This document shows, piece by piece, positions 8,084 to 16,037 of a stretch of 64,000 bases of DNA; positions within the stretch are counted from its first letter, which is position 1; every line of letters starts with the position of its first letter. The DNA is taken from the NCBI GenBank assembly GCA_963767685.1, contig CAVYEZ010000015.1:1-64000 (forward strand), written 5' to 3'. Below the pieces are notes generated by a model. That model was given only the letters and a program-made list of their open reading frames with translations, made no database searches and was not told the DNA's origin. This DNA is from Trebonia sp963767685 (GTDB taxonomy: Bacteria > Actinomycetota > Actinomycetes > Streptosporangiales > Streptosporangiaceae). The position numbers and the translations under genes are program-made.

Positions 8084-8326
8084 CGTTGCTGGCGTCCGTA
8101 ACCTGACTGGCAGCGCGGGAGTTTGCCAGGTTACCGCGGAACACGATCAAGCAAGGGAATGGCTGAGAGACCAGCAATTCTGCTTTTCTTGCTCAAGAAA
8201 TTACCTTGCCAGCCTGGCCGCCCCCAGAAAACACCCACCAGCCGAACAGCTCAGGCCAGTATGCCAGGGACGCGATCGAGGCTAGCTGCACATATGCGCT
8301 AACGGACCGTTCCTTCCTTTACGGGA
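8084..8326. other. Intergenic region; no supported gene
   Basis: A short open frame runs 8070-8285 on the plus strand, but it begins inside repeat B and has no recognisable domain or Shine-Dalgarno sequence. Nothing else is seen before the 3' end of the lipoprotein gene. Confidence 0.4.
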
Positions 8327-8836
8327 TCAGGCGGACACGGGTGTGACGCCCGAGCTGGAGATCTGGAAGCCCTTGCCATCGGCGAGGCAGGTGACGCCTG
8401 TGGTAGCCGATGTGCAGCGGAATGGCCCCGCTACGGTCGCCTTGCCGTAGGCGAGGGTAGGCGCCGGCTGGGGGCTAGAGGGGCCGCATTTCTGGCCTGT
8501 GCAGATGATTGTGTACTTTCCGGTAATACCCATCTGCACATCCAGATGTGGCTTGATCGTCTGGCAGGACATCACGGTCTGGCCATGGAGGGGATAATTG
8601 AGCTCGCAGGAGACGTTCCCCGACGGCGAGTAGAACGTGCCGTCGGGAAACGTCTGTACAGGCACGGGTGTGGCGCTGGGAGCCGCGGCGGGCGCGACGG
8701 TGGCGGCTGAGGCGGAAGTCCCGACTGGGCTGGAGGTGGGCTGGGCGGTCGTCCTAGCGTTGCAGGCCGACAGCGCGAGTCCCACGGCGAGGCCAAGTAC
8801 GGAGATGCTGGCAACCCTGCTCGTGTGCGTACGCAT
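8327..8836 (-). CDS. Secreted lipoprotein, DUF6636-like
   Basis: The start chosen is the ATG at 8836 (MRTHTSRVASISVLGLAVGL), which begins a lipoprotein signal peptide ending in the lipobox LSAC. An upstream in-frame ATG at 8902 would put 22 charged residues before it. An Ala/Pro/Ser/Thr linker follows, then FYSPSGNVSCELNYP, a CQT motif, CTGQKCGP and VTCLADGKGFQISSSG. Paired cysteines and the GFxIS end match the small actinobacterial DUF6636 fold, whose function is unknown. It would be anchored on the outer face of the membrane. It is the only gene between repeat copies B and C. Confidence 0.65.
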   Translation of the reverse strand: MRTHTSRVASISVLGLAVGLALSACNARTTAQPTSSPVGTSASAATVAPAAAPSATPVPVQTFPDGTFYSPSGNVSCELNYPLHGQTVMSCQTIKPHLDVQMGITGKYTIICTGQKCGPSSPQPAPTLAYGKATVAGPFRCTSATTGVTCLADGKGFQISSSGVTPVSA

Positions 8837-9005
8837 GCGATCTATGCTGTCGCAAGATGGCAGTTCTTCAGTCCTTTTTGGCTTGCAGCGCCGCGAGATC
8901 ACGCTGAGCTTGCACGGCCTTGATCACCAAGCGGTAGGCGCTCCCACAGCCAGCCGCTCCGCGCGAGAGATAATGATCTGGAGCTAGACGGGACTCAGCC
9001 CGCCC

Positions 9006-9084
9006 CATTAGCGTGTCCTTAGCGGAAGCATCCGCCCTGTAAGTAATCATAGTTTCAGCTAGTAATCACACACGCAGGCGCGCC
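9006..9084. repeat. Dispersed intergenic repeat, copy C
   Basis: TTAGCGTGTCCTTAGCGGAAG (9008 on), ATCCGCCC, then two AGTAATCA boxes (9042 and 9061) about 19 bp apart separated by TAGTTTCAGCT, and CACGCAGGCGCGC. It shares AGTTTCAGCT with copy B and both TAATCA boxes with copy D. It lies 53 bp upstream of the next gene's ATG. Confidence 0.65.
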
Positions 9085-9136
9085 CGCTCCGCAGAACCCC
9101 GGCACCCGCGCGGAGGGATGGGCCATACTGAGGGGC

Positions 9137-9424
9137 ATGCCAGACAATTCGGCCAGGCAGCACAGCTTGACGGTGGCCAGGTACCGCGACTGGGTGCAGC
9201 GGCTAACGCTGAAGCAGTACATCCTGTTCATGGGAGTCATCAACTTTGCCGTCGCCACTGTGGTGGACGCCGCCGCCTCGGCGGTCACGGGGCCCTTCTC
9301 ATTGCCCGGGGTGGCCCTGTGGACGGTACTGATGACCGCTATCTTTACCTGGTGGCGACGGGGCAGCTTCCCGCAAGGCAAAGAATATCCGGCGGGTCAG
9401 GGCGATGACTCGACGAGATCTTAA
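9137..9424 (+). CDS. Small membrane protein, 95 aa
   Basis: Two hydrophobic helices, YILFMGVINFAVATVVDAAA (about 28-47) and LPGVALWTVLMTAIFTWW (about 56-73), with a basic segment before the first and a hydrophilic tail. This predicts a hairpin integral membrane protein with both ends in the cytoplasm. An overlapping frame on the same strand and one on the opposite strand lack such a pattern. No family is recognised. It stands alone between repeat copies C and D. Confidence 0.55.
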   Translation: MPDNSARQHSLTVARYRDWVQRLTLKQYILFMGVINFAVATVVDAAASAVTGPFSLPGVALWTVLMTAIFTWWRRGSFPQGKEYPAGQGDDSTRS

Positions 9425-9433
9425 CCTCACGAA

Positions 9434-9512
9434 GTTAGTATGTGCTTAGAGGAAGTATCCGCCCGGATAGTAATCACATATCGGGCTGGTAATCACAGTT
9501 GCGGGCTTGGGC
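9434..9512. repeat. Dispersed intergenic repeat, copy D
   Basis: TTAGTATGTGCTTAGAGGAA (9435 on), ATCCGCCC, then TAGTAATCACA (9468) and GGTAATCACA (9488) 20 bp apart, ending TTGCGGGC. It begins 10 bp after the stop codon of the membrane-protein gene. Together with B and C it defines the consensus. Confidence 0.65.
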
Positions 9513-9765
9513 GCGCTGAGGGTTTCCTCGCAGCCGCCTGGCACCACGGTGCGCCGGACGCTAGGACGGCCCTGGCGAAAGGCTACTGCTTCTTACGGTT
9601 TCCCCTATGATGAGTGGAGCGGCAGCCGCGCCTGCCCGCTCCGAGCCGGGACACTGCCCACGCTGGGCCCGGCGACGAGGACAAGGGTCACTGACTCGCG
9701 CGCATTCCCGGTACGCGTCGTTATCGCCTGGCGGGGTGCGTGGGGCCGCGCCGGAAGGATACGCA

Positions 9766-10569
9766 GTGACCAGCGACCATGCCCGCAAGAAGGCGATCCG
9801 CGCACGGATGGACGCCAGCGGCGAGCCCTACAGCGTCGCCGCCCGCAAGTTCGACGCCGGCCCGGCCGCCGACGCCCAGTCGGCGGTTGCCGATGTCGCC
9901 GCCCGCGTGAGCAGCTCGCTCGCATCGCCACGGGCGCAGATAATGTTCCGCACCGACTGGGCCTACAGCCTGGGCACGGAATACCGCCTCAATCCCGTCG
10001 AGCGGCTAGCCGCGTCCGCTGCCCGGGCCGTCGGGAAGCTCACCCCTTCCCGGACGTACCTCGGGAGCGTGCGCGAGAGGGTCACGCGGGCCATCGTGCA
10101 TCCCCAAGGTGAGGGTTTCATCGAGCCGGCCGCCGGGCGTTTCCAGCTGGTTTACGGCGGCGCGTACGCCATTATGCAGCTCGACGGCGAGCGTTATGAT
10201 GGCCCGGCAGGGGTACCGCTGCCGGACCGGCACCACAGACGGCCGCCGGAACCGGAGGAGCCGCTGGGGCTCATGGAGAAGCTCCGCGACGTGACAGACG
10301 CCCGGCAGACGGGCCGGGAGGCGGTGCGCGGGACGCCGTGTCGTGTCATCGCGGTCACGGTCGGCCCGGCCGAGTTCACGGTCTGGATCGACGATGAGCA
10401 CGTCCGGCGGATTCAGACCTGGTCGGGCGCGTCGAGCCCGCGGGCAGGAAGCCTCTCCCTGATGAAAACGCTCGAGCTGTGGGACTTCGGCGCCCGGGAT
10501 GCCTCGGTCGACTGGACCCGCCTGCCGGGTTTCCGGGCGGCGGGGCACGAGACGGCGTCTGGTCGTTAG
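9766..10569 (+). CDS. Hypothetical protein with AAR-type N terminus and LppX-like fold
   Basis: The GTG at 9766 is chosen because GGAAGG lies 7 bases upstream; the frame is open further up but without support. The N terminus (HARKKAIRARMDASGEPYSV, then AARKF) is a motif I have seen in actinomycete accessory proteins. The C-terminal half (GTPCRVIAVTVGPAEFTVWI, DDEHVRRIQ, ELWDFGARDASVDWTRLPGF) resembles the concave beta-sheet lipoproteins of the LppX/LprG type, but there is no signal peptide or lipobox, so it would be cytoplasmic. The length is 267 residues. It is the only gene between repeats D and E. The assignment is tentative. Confidence 0.5.
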   Translation: MTSDHARKKAIRARMDASGEPYSVAARKFDAGPAADAQSAVADVAARVSSSLASPRAQIMFRTDWAYSLGTEYRLNPVERLAASAARAVGKLTPSRTYLGSVRERVTRAIVHPQGEGFIEPAAGRFQLVYGGAYAIMQLDGERYDGPAGVPLPDRHHRRPPEPEEPLGLMEKLRDVTDARQTGREAVRGTPCRVIAVTVGPAEFTVWIDDEHVRRIQTWSGASSPRAGSLSLMKTLELWDFGARDASVDWTRLPGFRAAGHETASGR

Positions 10570-10762
10570 CTACCGGCCTCACCAGGTCCCGCGCTGCGCC
10601 GCGTCAAGCGGCTCGCCTCCGCCACGGCTGACCGCCCGCGCAGACGGCGCCGGATTTCCGCGGCGCAGCGCAGGGCCGCCACTGTCCGCATGCCCGTCCA
10701 TTTCGTCCCGCACCCCCATGCCCGGCGAACTCGAAGACGGCTCTTCGGTACCGCCCGCGCTA

Positions 10763-10820
10763 CCCTGTGTTTAGGGGAAGCAGCCGCCCAGCACGTAGTC
10801 GTACATCCGGGCCTGGTGCG
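10763..10820. repeat. Dispersed intergenic repeat, copy E (diverged)
   Basis: CCCTGTGTTTAGGGGAAGCA then GCCGCCCAGCACGTAGTCG. It keeps the TGTGNTTAGNGGAAG and CCGCCC words and the TAGTCG box seen in copy B. The second TAATCACA box is replaced by CTGGTGCGCGACG. It is more G+C-rich than the other copies. Confidence 0.45.
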
Positions 10821-10949
10821 CGACGCTGGTGTCGAACGGCAGCGACCCCACCTTCCCGGCGGTGCCGCCGTCGCCTGGAACTGCCGCTTCGTCGCTCGGT
10901 ATCGGAATCCTCTCGGTGAACGGCCGACTCACCGCCGGGCGCTAGGCGC

Positions 10950-11016
10950 CATTCTTTAACCCCCGCGCGCCCGGGTCTACCGGAATCCGCGCCCCGGAGG
11001 GGGACCACCGGTAGCG
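10950..11016. repeat. Second repeat family, copy 1 (partner at 14398-14460)
   Basis: CATTCTTTAACC, then CGCGCG, CGGGTCTACCGG, CCGCGCCCC, GGA and CACCGGTAGCG line up with 14398-14460 along about 62 bp with short gaps. It lies just beyond the 3' end of the MFS gene. No long hairpin was found, and the function is unknown. Confidence 0.5.
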
Positions 11017-11131
11017 TCCCAGGGAGACCAGGCTGGCCCCGCCGCTTGTCCCCGCACCTGGCCCCGGTGAACGATCACGGGTACCCGGCCGGCCGCACGG
11101 GGCGCCATCGCCCGCATGGCCGGCCGGGGCG

Positions 11132-12400
11132 TTATGCCAGGAGGCACACCGTCCCGGCTCCGACTGCTACCGCGGCCAAGAGAAGTGCGCCCGGCTGGAG
11201 GCCGGCGACGGCCACGAGTGCGCCCGCTACCGGCATGCTGAGGCTTTCCAGCGTGGACTCGGCCGTGGAGATCACACCCGAGACCCGGCCCAGCTTCCCC
11301 GCGGGGGCAAGCCGCTGCAAGGTTGTGGCCGCGACCGCGTAGAAAACGGCGCCACAGGCACCCCAGATGAACGCACCGAGGTAGGCAACGGGAACCCACG
11401 GCGTGCCCGTGAACAGCGCTGCCGCCAGCCCGCAGCTGGCCGAACCCGCCGTAAGGAGCCGCATTGGCGACCGGGTCCCCGGCAGGCGGCGGCGAATTAC
11501 CGGGAGCAGCAGCCCGGTCAGGACCGCTCCGATCCCGGTCGCCGCCTCGAACAGTGCGAACTGGGACGACGGCCGGTGCAGCACATGCCGGGTGTAAAGC
11601 GGCTCGATAACCAGGAACGCCCCGGACGTAAAGATCACCCCCATCCGGGCCACCGCGATGGCACGCAGTCCCGGCTCCCGGGCCACCGCGACCGCCCCCG
11701 CCGTGGCCGCGCGCAACCACAACAGCCCGTAAGCCGAACGCCCGGTGGCCGTTGCCCCGGCATTCCGCGGCTTCTCCGGCAGCGGGAGAACCGGCAGCGG
11801 GAGAACCGGCAGCGGGATGATGACCGATGCGCCCACCAGGTACATGATGGCGTCCGCGGTGAACGCGATCCGGAATCCCGTGGCGGCCATGAGGATGCTG
11901 GCCGCTAGCGGCCCCGCTACCTGCCCGATCGAGGCGGTGACACCGAGGAGGGAGTTAGCGGCGAGCAAGTCATCGGACTCGACGATCCGGGTCGGGAGCG
12001 CGCCGCTGGCGGGGCTGCACAGTGACCGGGCGGCACCGCAGGCGAGCGCCATGATGTCCACGGACGTCAGCGATCCCGAGACGGACATCCCCAGCGACGT
12101 GGCGGCGGAGCACGTGTAGCCGATGATCAGCATGGTCCGCGGGCCGAACCGATCGGTAAGACCGCCGGTGAACGCGGTGAGTACTACGGGCGGACCCGAC
12201 CAGCACAGAGCCGTGACCGAAATGCCCGCAGGGCCGGCGCCGAAGTGATAGGCGGCGAATCCCCACAGGACAAGGGCCGCCGCCCAGCTGCAGACCCAGC
12301 CGGCTGACTGGCCGACCAGTAGAAAGACGAACCGCGGATCACGCAGCGATGGACGAACTGGGGGAGCCAGGATACGGCGGCCACCCAAGAAAGCAGGCAT
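11132..12400 (-). CDS. MFS transporter
   Basis: A 422-residue, about 12-helix major facilitator. GGLTDRFGPRTMLIIGYTCS between helices 2 and 3 is the GxLaDrxGrr loop signature. It has a short central loop with the threefold peptide repeat LPLPVLP (from DNA repeats around 11775-11820). The C-terminal half contains TTLQRLAPAGKLGRVSGVIS, typical of MFS drug or siderophore exporters with A-loop LGRVSG. The start is fixed by GGAGGTC 9 bases upstream of the ATG at 12400. The substrate cannot be told. It stands alone and is probably monocistronic. Confidence 0.75.
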   Translation of the reverse strand: MPAFLGGRRILAPPVRPSLRDPRFVFLLVGQSAGWVCSWAAALVLWGFAAYHFGAGPAGISVTALCWSGPPVVLTAFTGGLTDRFGPRTMLIIGYTCSAATSLGMSVSGSLTSVDIMALACGAARSLCSPASGALPTRIVESDDLLAANSLLGVTASIGQVAGPLAASILMAATGFRIAFTADAIMYLVGASVIIPLPVLPLPVLPLPEKPRNAGATATGRSAYGLLWLRAATAGAVAVAREPGLRAIAVARMGVIFTSGAFLVIEPLYTRHVLHRPSSQFALFEAATGIGAVLTGLLLPVIRRRLPGTRSPMRLLTAGSASCGLAAALFTGTPWVPVAYLGAFIWGACGAVFYAVAATTLQRLAPAGKLGRVSGVISTAESTLESLSMPVAGALVAVAGLQPGALLLAAVAVGAGTVCLLA

Positions 12401-12942
12401 GACAAAAGACCTCCACGCGGAGCTGCGACGATTGAACGCTGCAGCCGCGGCGTCCCGCGCGCGAAGGCCCTGAAGGAACCCGTAAATGCCTGCGCTCAGC
12501 CTTTCCCATGGGCTGTCGCTCCGGACTGAACGGGCGGAAGAAGATCCAGGCTCAGGCGAATCGCGCGGATGACGCGGCGGCGTGGATGCCCTTGGTAATT
12601 ATCGCTGTACCTCCGTGGTCGGCTCTTACACACCGCAGTATGCGGGCGCTGGCCACTCGGCGCAATCGAATTAACGGCGGTCCCGCGTTGCCCCAAGGGC
12701 ATTCTAGACGGACACCCGCCGTTCCCAGATTGCTCGGAACGGGTCTTGAACTGCTATTTCCTGGCCAATTGATAGACAATCACCCAAGCGAGCGCCCGAT
12801 TAGGGTCGCGGCGCAAGGTCGCAGGCGTCCGCCTTCTGCAGGGCGTGGATGCTGGCAATCCGGATAATTCCGGGCGGGCTGGCGGTATGCTGCCCTTCAT
12901 GGCGGCAGCGTTCAGGCGGCCGGGCACGCGGGGCGGCCGGCC
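12401..12942. other. Intergenic region; no gene seen
   Basis: 540 bp between the divergent MFS and methyltransferase genes. Several short open frames exist on both strands but none has a domain, a Shine-Dalgarno sequence or a hydrophobic segment. It should contain the promoters of both flanking genes. No clear palindrome was seen. Confidence 0.4.
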
Positions 12943-13788
12943 GTGACCGGCGGCGACGGAGTCCCGGTGATCGACCCGAGCAGGGCACACCCAGCACGCA
13001 TTTACGACTACTGGCTGGGTGGCAAGGACAACTTCGCAGCCGACCGGGAGGCTGGCGAGCTGGCGCTGCGGGCCTACCCTGAGCTGGCCCAGGCGATACG
13101 GTCCAACCGGGCCTTCCTGGGCCGGGCGGTCCGCTTCCTGGCCGGCGAGGGCATCCGGCAGTTCCTGGACATCGGGACGGGCCTTCCCGCCTCGGACAAC
13201 ACGCACGAGGTCGCACAGCGCGAGGCGCCCGACAGCCGGGTCGTCTACGTCGACAATGACCCGACCGTGCTGCTCCATGCCCAGGTGATGCTGGACAGCA
13301 GCCCCGAGGGGGCGTGCGACTACATGCAGGCCGACCTGCACGACCCGGGCGCGATCCTCGCCCAGGCGGCGCGGACGATCGACTTCGGCCAGCCGGTAGC
13401 GCTGATGCTGCTGGCGGTCTTGCAGTTCATCCTCGACGAGCAGGACCCGTACGGGCTGGTCGCCCAGCTGGTGGCCGCACTGCCGCCGGGCAGCTACCTC
13501 GTGATCTCGCACCCGACTGATGACTTCAACCCCAACAGGGGCGAGTCGATGAAGGTGTACAACGAGCGGTCAGCAGAGCAGGCGCTCGTGCGCGACCAGG
13601 CGGCGACCGCCCGCTTCTTCGAGGGCCTAGACCTCGTCGAGCCTGGCGTCGTCCCCGTCGCCAGGTGGCGGCCAGAATCGGACATCGTCGCGGCCAGGCC
13701 CTCCTCCATGTGGTGCGGGGTGGCCCGCAAGCCGTTAGGCGTCGGCCTCGTCGATCACCGCTCCGCTCGCCCCTGCGCCAGTGAATAG
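12943..13788 (+). CDS. SAM-dependent methyltransferase, DUF574 family
   Basis: A 281-residue protein with the family hallmarks ARIYDYWLGGKDNFAADR (19-36), the SAM loop FLDIGTGLPASDNTHEVAQ (about 74-92), VVYVDNDPTVLLHAQ (motif II acidic residue) and the C-terminal SMWCGVARKP. This Rossmann methyltransferase family is amplified in actinomycetes; substrates are mostly unknown. A second copy lies at 40166. The GTG start has no strong Shine-Dalgarno sequence, and a later GTG at 12967 is possible. The 15-residue tail after the family end (VGLVDHRSARPCASE) is atypical and may be read-through into a decayed neighbour. Confidence 0.75.
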   Translation: MTGGDGVPVIDPSRAHPARIYDYWLGGKDNFAADREAGELALRAYPELAQAIRSNRAFLGRAVRFLAGEGIRQFLDIGTGLPASDNTHEVAQREAPDSRVVYVDNDPTVLLHAQVMLDSSPEGACDYMQADLHDPGAILAQAARTIDFGQPVALMLLAVLQFILDEQDPYGLVAQLVAALPPGSYLVISHPTDDFNPNRGESMKVYNERSAEQALVRDQAATARFFEGLDLVEPGVVPVARWRPESDIVAARPSSMWCGVARKPLGVGLVDHRSARPCASE

Positions 13789-13826
13789 TGCGGATCGCTT
13801 CGTGACATCGCTTCCCGCGCCGGTGT

Positions 13827-14072
13827 ACTGGGGGCGCGATCACCGGCGCCGGCACGTTCCTGGGCGGCGTGCTCCACACGCTGCCGTTCCTCATCCCCGA
13901 TTACAGGCCGGCGGTGCTGGTCGCGCTCGCGGCGATCGCGTTCGAGCTCCTGGCGCTGGCCTGGATCCGTCGGCGGTTCTTCAGCGCGGGCTTCCTCAGC
14001 TCGCTGATCTCGGTCACGCTCGCAGGAGCGATCATCGCCACTATCAGTGCCGCGCTAGGCGCAGCCAACTGA
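13827..14072 (+). pseudogene. VIT1/CCC1-type transporter, C-terminal remnant
   Basis: The frame reads TGGAITGAGTFLGGVLHTLP, then FLIPDYRPAVLVALAAIAFE and FLSSLISVTLAGAIIATISA to a TGA at 14070. This is the last two helices of a VIT/CCC1 iron/manganese transporter (GAxTFLGGxLHTLPFLIP is the family's C-terminal signature as I recall it). The N-terminal three helices and the metal-binding region are missing, and no start precedes the match other than an internal GTG (13869). It is therefore a truncated remnant immediately downstream of the methyltransferase. Confidence 0.55.
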
Positions 14073-14203
14073 CCGCGGCCCAAAGCGCCGCCGCCACGAC
14101 CGCCAGCTCCGCCGGCCGTCGGATAGGTGCGTAAAGTCTTCGGGAAACGGCAAGTCTACGATCAAGCCGAATACGCATTCCCCATATCGGTCCTGCGAGC
14201 AGG

Positions 14204-14320
14204 TTAGTACTCGATCGCTGTCGCTGCCGAAATGTGCGCGGCGTTGGAGATCGCTGAGGCCGCGCCGAGCAGCGACAGGCCCACGAGAATTGCGAAAATG
14301 ATCTTCCGGATCAATTTCAT
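14204..14320 (-). CDS. 38-residue membrane or secreted peptide
   Basis: Too short for usual gene finders. The ATG at 14320 is preceded by GGAGG with 5-base spacing. The peptide starts MKLIRKIIFAILVGLSLLG and continues AASAISNAAHIS to ATAIEY and TAA at 14204. Two basic residues followed by a hydrophobic core and AxxA-type sites fit a signal peptide or single membrane helix. The predicted product is an exported peptide or a membrane miniprotein. No homologue is recognised. Confidence 0.5.
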   Translation of the reverse strand: MKLIRKIIFAILVGLSLLGAASAISNAAHISAATAIEY

Positions 14321-14397
14321 GGCAGCCTCCGTTGAGAGCAGATGCTATTGACCACAGTAGCGCACGCCATTCGCCGTTTAGCTGGGTCGCGTCAGCC

Positions 14398-14460
14398 CAT
14401 TCTTCAACCAGCGCGCGGGTCCACCAGAGCCGCGCCCCTGGAAGGGATCACAGGTAGCGC
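14398..14460. repeat. Second repeat family, copy 2
   Basis: CATTCTTCAACC, GCGCGCGGGTCCACC, AGAGCCGCGCCCC, GGAAGGGATCACAGGTAGCG aligns with 10950-11016 in the same orientation. It lies about 20 bp upstream of the MerR promoter, so transcription of the MerR operon starts just beyond it. Confidence 0.5.
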
Positions 14461-14481
14461 TTCCTCGTCCGGCCTCTGGAC

Positions 14482-14501
14482 TTGAATCTGACGTTACGTC
14501 A
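14482..14501 (+). promoter_or_regulatory. MerR-type operator with perfect inverted repeat
   Basis: TGACGTTACGTCA (14489-14501) is a perfect 5-bp inverted repeat around TTA, directly after a -35-like TTGAAT (14482). It lies 17 bp before the ATG of the MerR gene. MerR-family activators bind inverted repeats between promoter elements, so autoregulation of the three-gene operon is the simplest reading. Confidence 0.6.
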
Positions 14502-14518
14502 CGTGCGATCCTGGCCGC

Positions 14519-15250
14519 ATGGCGGAGGACATTCGGACCTGGCGGATCGGCGAGGTCGCCACGGCGACCGGACTGACCGTCCGGGCGCTGCATCACTACG
14601 ACCAGATCGGCCTGGTGGTGCCGTCCGGGCGGACGACCGGCGGCCACCGCCTCTACACGGACGCCGACCTGGTCGTGCTCTACCAGGTCACCGCCCTGCG
14701 GCAATTGGGGCTCCCGCTCGACCAGATCGCGGTGCTGCTGGCCGGCCGCGCCGACGTCGGCCAGGTCATCGACGAGCAGGTCGCGCAGGTGGACCGGCAG
14801 ATCCGGATGGCCACGCGGCTGCGCGAGCAGCTTCTCGCGGCCAGGGAGACCGGCGCCGCCGCCGATGGCGCCCGGTTCGCGGAGATCATCAAGCTGGCCG
14901 GAGACCTGGCCGGCTACCTGAACCCAGAGCAGATCGACGCGATGCGCCGCCGGATGAGCGACCTGGGAGTCGTCGGCGAGCACGTGGTCAGCGTGGAGAT
15001 ACCGCGGCTGTACGGCGAGGCGCTGGCCGAGATGAGGTCGGGCACGCCGCCGGGCGACCCGGCCGTGCGCTGGATCGCCAGCCGGCTGGACGAGCTCTCC
15101 GCGCTGCTGCGCGGCGGCCCGGACACCGGGGTAAGCGCCGCCGTCCGCGCCATGTGGGTCGACCGGGGCAGTCGGCAGCCGCCCGGCCAGGGCGGCGCCG
15201 ACTGGGGCGAGCTCGCCGCCTACCTGGACGCGGCCCGCGCCGCCCGCTAA
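14519..15250 (+). CDS. MerR-family transcriptional regulator
   Basis: A 243-residue protein. The N-terminal winged helix is WRIGEVATATGLTVRALHHY then DQIGLVVPSGRTTGGHRLYT (residues 8-50), the complete MerR DNA-binding signature, followed by a dimerisation coiled coil (about 80-115). The C-terminal domain (about 130-243) is TipAS-like in length and predicted helix content. There is no cysteine cluster for metal sensing, so a small organic ligand or peptide is more likely. It is first gene of an apparent operon with the membrane protein at 15298 and the monooxygenase. It has its own palindromic operator at 14489. Confidence 0.8.
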   Translation: MAEDIRTWRIGEVATATGLTVRALHHYDQIGLVVPSGRTTGGHRLYTDADLVVLYQVTALRQLGLPLDQIAVLLAGRADVGQVIDEQVAQVDRQIRMATRLREQLLAARETGAAADGARFAEIIKLAGDLAGYLNPEQIDAMRRRMSDLGVVGEHVVSVEIPRLYGEALAEMRSGTPPGDPAVRWIASRLDELSALLRGGPDTGVSAAVRAMWVDRGSRQPPGQGGADWGELAAYLDAARAAR

Positions 15251-15297
15251 ACCCGTCCCGCCATGGACGGCACGTACCTCCGAACGGAAGGACGACG

Positions 15298-15993
15298 ATG
15301 ACCACCATGACCGCCCGGCCGCCATCGCCCGCGGGCATCCGCCCCGCGGCACTGGCCGGGGTGCTGCTCGGTGACCTGATCGCGCCGGTCGCCGTCTACT
15401 ACGCCGCCCGGGCGCTCGGTGCGCCGGTCATGCTGGCCGCGCTGCTCGGCGGCCTCGCCTGCCTGCCGCGCCAGCTGGCCGGGCTGGCCAGGCGGCGCAG
15501 GCTCGACGGGCTCGGCGCCGCCGTCCTTGTCGTGTTCGCCGTCAGCGGGCTGCTGTCCCTGCTGTCCGGCGACGCCCGGGTCCTGGTGCTGAAGGACGCC
15601 ATTTGGCCGCTGGCCGCGGGGATCGTGACGGCGGGCTCCTGCCTGCGCGGCAAGCCGGTGACGTTCTACCTGCTCCGCCCGCTGCTCACCCAGGGCCGGG
15701 CCGAGAACCGGCCGTTCTGGGATCGGGTGTGGGCGGCGGGAAGCGCGTTCCGACACTGCCTGCGGGTACTCGCGGCCGGCTGGGCCGTCGTCCTGCTCGC
15801 GGCCGCCGCGGCGGAACTGCTCCTGGCCGCGTCCCTCCCGCTGAGCGCCGCCGCGGCCGTGCCCGGGGTGGTGTCGGCGGTCGCCGTTCCCGTCTTGCTC
15901 GGCGGTACCGCCCTGTACGGCAAGCGGACGGGCCTGGGCGTCCGCCGCTCGCTCGCGGCGATGAACCTCCCGGTGCCAGGAGACGCCCAGTGA
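15298..15993 (+). CDS. VC0807-like integral membrane protein
   Basis: 231 residues from the ATG at 15298 (GGAAGGACG upstream; ATG 15307 is possible). It has about six hydrophobic helices, for example GVLLGDLIAPVAVYYAARAL and APVMLAALLGGLACLP. The conserved KPVTFYLLRPLLTQGRAENR lies between helices, with FWDRVW, as in the VC0807 family of unknown function. It is placed after the MerR regulator and overlaps the monooxygenase GTG as GTGA (15990-15993). It may export or sense the compound handled by the operon; this is inference. Confidence 0.65.
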   Translation: MTTMTARPPSPAGIRPAALAGVLLGDLIAPVAVYYAARALGAPVMLAALLGGLACLPRQLAGLARRRRLDGLGAAVLVVFAVSGLLSLLSGDARVLVLKDAIWPLAAGIVTAGSCLRGKPVTFYLLRPLLTQGRAENRPFWDRVWAAGSAFRHCLRVLAAGWAVVLLAAAAAELLLAASLPLSAAAAVPGVVSAVAVPVLLGGTALYGKRTGLGVRRSLAAMNLPVPGDAQ

Positions 15994-16037
15994 AGGACAG
16001 CACAGTGAAGGACAGCACAGTGAAGGACGACACAGTG
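15990..16037 (+). repeat. 15-bp tandem repeats each carrying Shine-Dalgarno and GTG
   Basis: GTGAAGGACAGCACA occurs at 15990 and 16005, GTGAAGGACGACACA at 16020, and the next GTGAAGG at 16035. Each unit supplies AAGGA 7 bases before the next GTG, so up to four in-frame starts each have their own ribosome site. Unit number changes would add or remove VKDST peptides without changing frame. Confidence 0.75.

Larger units (their letters stand above)
10570..11131. other. Intergenic region holding two different repeats
   Basis: 560 bp without a convincing gene. It contains the right-most dispersed repeat (E, 10763-10820) and one copy of a second repeat (10950-11016) whose partner lies at 14398-14460. 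Small open frames here have no domain, no Shine-Dalgarno sequence and overlap one another. Confidence 0.45.

Noticed and set aside
8070..8285. 71-codon frame next to repeat B
   Set aside because: Starts inside the repeat, has no Shine-Dalgarno sequence and no recognisable sequence.
14378..15352. 324-codon minus-strand open frame
   Set aside because: Antisense to the MerR gene; its C terminus is only the translated 62-bp repeat.
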